Below, piece after piece: positions 62,225-64,000 of a stretch of DNA of 64,000 nt. The stretch covers positions 27,197 to 91,196 of the forward strand of contig NZ_PYAV01000012.1 of the NCBI RefSeq assembly GCF_003014715.1, given 5' to 3'. The translations under genes and the position numbers were made by a program. The stretch comes from Salsuginibacillus halophilus (GTDB lineage Bacteria; Bacillota; Bacilli; Bacillales; Marinococcaceae). The stretch's first letter is position 1, and every line of letters begins with the position of its first letter. Under the pieces are notes generated by a model, which ran no database searches, was not told where the DNA came from, and saw only the letters and a program-made list of their open reading frames with translations.

Positions 62225-62707
62225 TCACACACCGCTGAGGATTTGCGCTTTTCGATCATGATACCTTTCGACTTTTCTCGTTAGTTCGGCAACACTTTCC
62301 TGTTCAACATCTTCATCCATGTTTTGATCAATGTGCATTACAATATCCAAAAGCACACGCTTCAATTCAACATCATCAACTTCATTTCCTCCAAGCGCAA
62401 ACCGATGCGAGCGGAGCAGTTCTTCCAGTGTCGGCACATACCCTTCCATGTGGTAATCCTCAAGCAACAGCTGAAATACTTCATAAGATGTTAGTTCCAT
62501 CGCCTTGCATAAAGCCAGCACCGCCTGAACACTTGGATTTTTCCTATCCTGCTGCTCTAATCGGAAAATGTAGGGCGAACTAACGCCTGTTTTCTTCTCC
62601 AACGTTTTCAACGACATCTGCTTCCTTCCTCGCACTTCCTTCAACATCAGTGACAACCTCAACATCAACGTCTCATCATCAAATCTGAATTCCCTCGGAT
62701 TTTTCAA
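62225..62707 (-). CDS. XRE-family regulator with C-terminal helical extension
   Basis: About 160 residues. The HTH_3 domain is at about 17-75 (RGRKQMSLKTLEKKTGVSSPYIF in two helices, RLEQQDRKNPSVQA), then an acidic helical part (EDVEQESVAELTRKVERYHD). TTG 62707 is preferred because ggagg lies 8 bases upstream and the HTH follows. A longer frame with a GTG start (MSHTRPLKEA) would take its first codons from a 28-bp repeat that also occurs at 54600. It probably regulates a neighbour; the target is unknown. Confidence 0.8.
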   Translation of the reverse strand: MKNPREFRFDDETLMLRLSLMLKEVRGRKQMSLKTLEKKTGVSSPYIFRLEQQDRKNPSVQAVLALCKAMELTSYEVFQLLLEDYHMEGYVPTLEELLRSHRFALGGNEVDDVELKRVLLDIVMHIDQNMDEDVEQESVAELTRKVERYHDRKAQILSGV

Positions 62708-62720
62708 TCGTAATGCCTCC

Positions 62721-62748
62721 TTGAGCGGTCGCGTGTGCGACACCTTTT
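62721..62748. repeat. 28-bp direct repeat copy, right flank of the restriction island
   Basis: TTGAGCGGTCGCGTGTGCGA plus CACCTTTT matches 54600-54627 at 27 of 28 positions in the same orientation, with the GTGTGCGACAC palindrome inside. The two copies bracket 8.1 kb containing both XRE genes and hsdMSR. Confidence 0.7.
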
Positions 62749-62851
62749 TATCGAACCTGCTTCATCTTAGATTTTTGCAGGACAATTTATAACACAAGGC
62801 GCATTTTCGTTATCCAGGGAACATGATCAAAGTAACAGCTTCAGTTTGTAA

Positions 62852-63949
62852 TTATAAATATTTTCCTACTATGTCGGTATTCATCGCAGATACATTTCTT
62901 CGTATTTCGTTTAGTTGTTTAAAGTATGTTGAATCCCATTTCCCATATTTCAGATATACCAACCATTCAGGAAATCTACTTGTGACTTTACGAACTCGTC
63001 TATTGTAGTTAAACGGTCTTAATATTTCTGGTATATTCTTCATAAACGGATCTACAATAGTAATTGACATATCCTCATTCAGTAACATTGCATTATATAA
63101 CCTTTGATTAATATGATTGTCGCCAAACCCATATCCTATTATTGTCAATTCATCTACTTCTCTCAAAACTTCTTCTGCTAAATGAATCTTTTCCTCACCT
63201 GGTTTCTTATTAAATGTTTCACTATACTTATAACCACCTGTTAACAATGATTTTCTAAAAAATTGCATATTCCCATCAAAATCACTAATCGGGATTTCAT
63301 TTTGAATTTGAACAGGTTTATCATCCAAGAAGAAGTGAGCTTTTTTTAAAACGTTCTCTGTCTTCTTAAGATAAGAAGCGGAAGTATCATCATTAGTTGG
63401 TTCTATATGAACAATTTTCTCACTATTATCATAAGAATATTCATTTAACGCTCCGTGTAATTTTATCAAGTTAATCCCTCGTGTGTTTTCAAAAAAGTCC
63501 ATATGCTTCAAACTTATGTTCCTTCTATGAACTTGCTGAAAGTTCATAGACTTTTTCATGTTCATGTTATTTTGAGGGAATACATTTTTTTCTGTAGAAC
63601 CGAAAGTCAAAGGGATGTTGAAATCTAAGCACAAGGATTCTAAGATAAGGTCATGGTTTAAAGATAGTACCCATAATTCTTCGTTTGAGACATACTCACT
63701 CAATAGATCATAATACCTTCTACTTTCTAGATAAATATCTAAGTTATCCTTATGATACGCCCAAATAATATCATAAATAATTTCGACTAGACTTCCGAAT
63801 CCAAAGGTTATAGTACGAGCATAAGCTCGATCCCTATTCTTCACAAATTTCATATCCTCAATTTCTTTTAAAATACCTTCATAGTTTTCACTTTTATAAT
63901 CTTGATGTATTTTGCAAGAAAAAACTACACAATGTTGCAGCCAAAACAT
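62852..63949 (-). CDS. SIR2-like defence protein, 5' end incomplete or damaged
   Basis: 365 residues are visible. VLSLNHDLILESLCLDFNI, INLIKLHGALNEYSYD and the late LTIIGYGFGDNHINQRLY form the pattern of SIR2-like (SIR2_2) domains that in phage-defence proteins bind or degrade NAD. The expected N-terminal Gly-rich loop is missing. The ATG at 63949 has no binding site, and the frame stays open for a few codons upstream. Another frame in the last 60 bases contains PAGNLMYVLAAT, which looks like the sequence expected after that loop, so a frameshift near the window end is possible. The gene is much more AT-rich than the surroundings. Confidence 0.6.
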   Translation of the reverse strand: MFWLQHCVVFSCKIHQDYKSENYEGILKEIEDMKFVKNRDRAYARTITFGFGSLVEIIYDIIWAYHKDNLDIYLESRRYYDLLSEYVSNEELWVLSLNHDLILESLCLDFNIPLTFGSTEKNVFPQNNMNMKKSMNFQQVHRRNISLKHMDFFENTRGINLIKLHGALNEYSYDNSEKIVHIEPTNDDTSASYLKKTENVLKKAHFFLDDKPVQIQNEIPISDFDGNMQFFRKSLLTGGYKYSETFNKKPGEEKIHLAEEVLREVDELTIIGYGFGDNHINQRLYNAMLLNEDMSITIVDPFMKNIPEILRPFNYNRRVRKVTSRFPEWLVYLKYGKWDSTYFKQLNEIRRNVSAMNTDIVGKYL

Positions 63950-64000
63950 ACATAAGATTGCCAGCCGGTTAAACTCTTACAAAGTTTAGGTTTTTTTCGT

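Noticed and set aside
1..64000. tRNA or rRNA genes and a replication or prophage module
   Set aside because: None was recognised; no integrase, transposase, structural phage gene or cloverleaf-like sequence was seen.

Overview
The window looks like chromosome of a halophilic or alkaliphilic Bacillaceae bacterium (low-to-mid GC Firmicute). The evidence is strong GGAGG-type ribosome binding sites, many TTG and GTG starts, Bacillus-style gene orders (gabR divergent from gabTD; sat-cysC-cysH-cobA-sirB-cysJI), two cation/proton antiporters, and secreted proteins extremely rich in Asp and Glu. This assignment comes from gene content only; no rRNA or tRNA gene was seen.

Layout. 1-3.5 kb: the end of a sodium:solute symporter and two M20-family amidohydrolases. 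3.8-9.6 kb: the GABA locus (gabD, gabT, divergent gabR) and another class III aminotransferase. 9.9-12.6 kb: a lone trpB and a DHA2-type drug exporter. 12.9-23.2 kb: a nine-gene assimilatory sulfate operon that includes siroheme synthesis and sulfite reductase. 24.8-30.1 kb: two convergent genes for acidic secreted repeat proteins, a 20-residue solenoid and a giant wall-anchored Ala/Asp protein with an LPDTA sorting signal. 30.3-33.8 kb: a macrolide-phosphotransferase-like kinase, egtB, aroK and aroD. 34.2-37.8 kb: a small membrane protein, a cupin, a DUF429 protein and a CPA-type antiporter. 38.5-42.9 kb: a two-component system in one operon with a lipoprotein, a possible tubby-like protein and an RDD protein. 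43-54.2 kb: wrbA, a polysaccharide deacetylase, an NhaC-like transporter, yitT, a methyltransferase, a VOC dioxygenase, a quinone reductase and a UbiA prenyltransferase. 54.6-64 kb: a defence island with two XRE regulators, type I restriction-modification (hsdMSR), a YgjP-type metallopeptidase and a SIR2-like protein cut by or near the window end.

The most unusual signal is a family of four non-coding elements of 520-600 bp (at about 23.2, 37.9, 46.7 and 52.1 kb). Each has about 17-bp terminal inverted repeats (CAGnnTGTAGACAAAnT). Each lies between two copies of a terminator hairpin, only one of which keeps its T-tract. This suggests a MITE-like element that inserts between the hairpin and the T-tract of Rho-independent terminators and duplicates the hairpin. 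A second, unrelated repeat class consists of tandem arrays with a roughly 20-bp period in five intergenic regions.

Other points are two probable single-base frameshifts (a sensor kinase and a lipoprotein), a terminator that overlaps the egtB translation start, a leader terminator in front of yitT, a perfect 16-bp palindrome at the wrbA promoter, and a 28-bp direct repeat bounding the restriction island.
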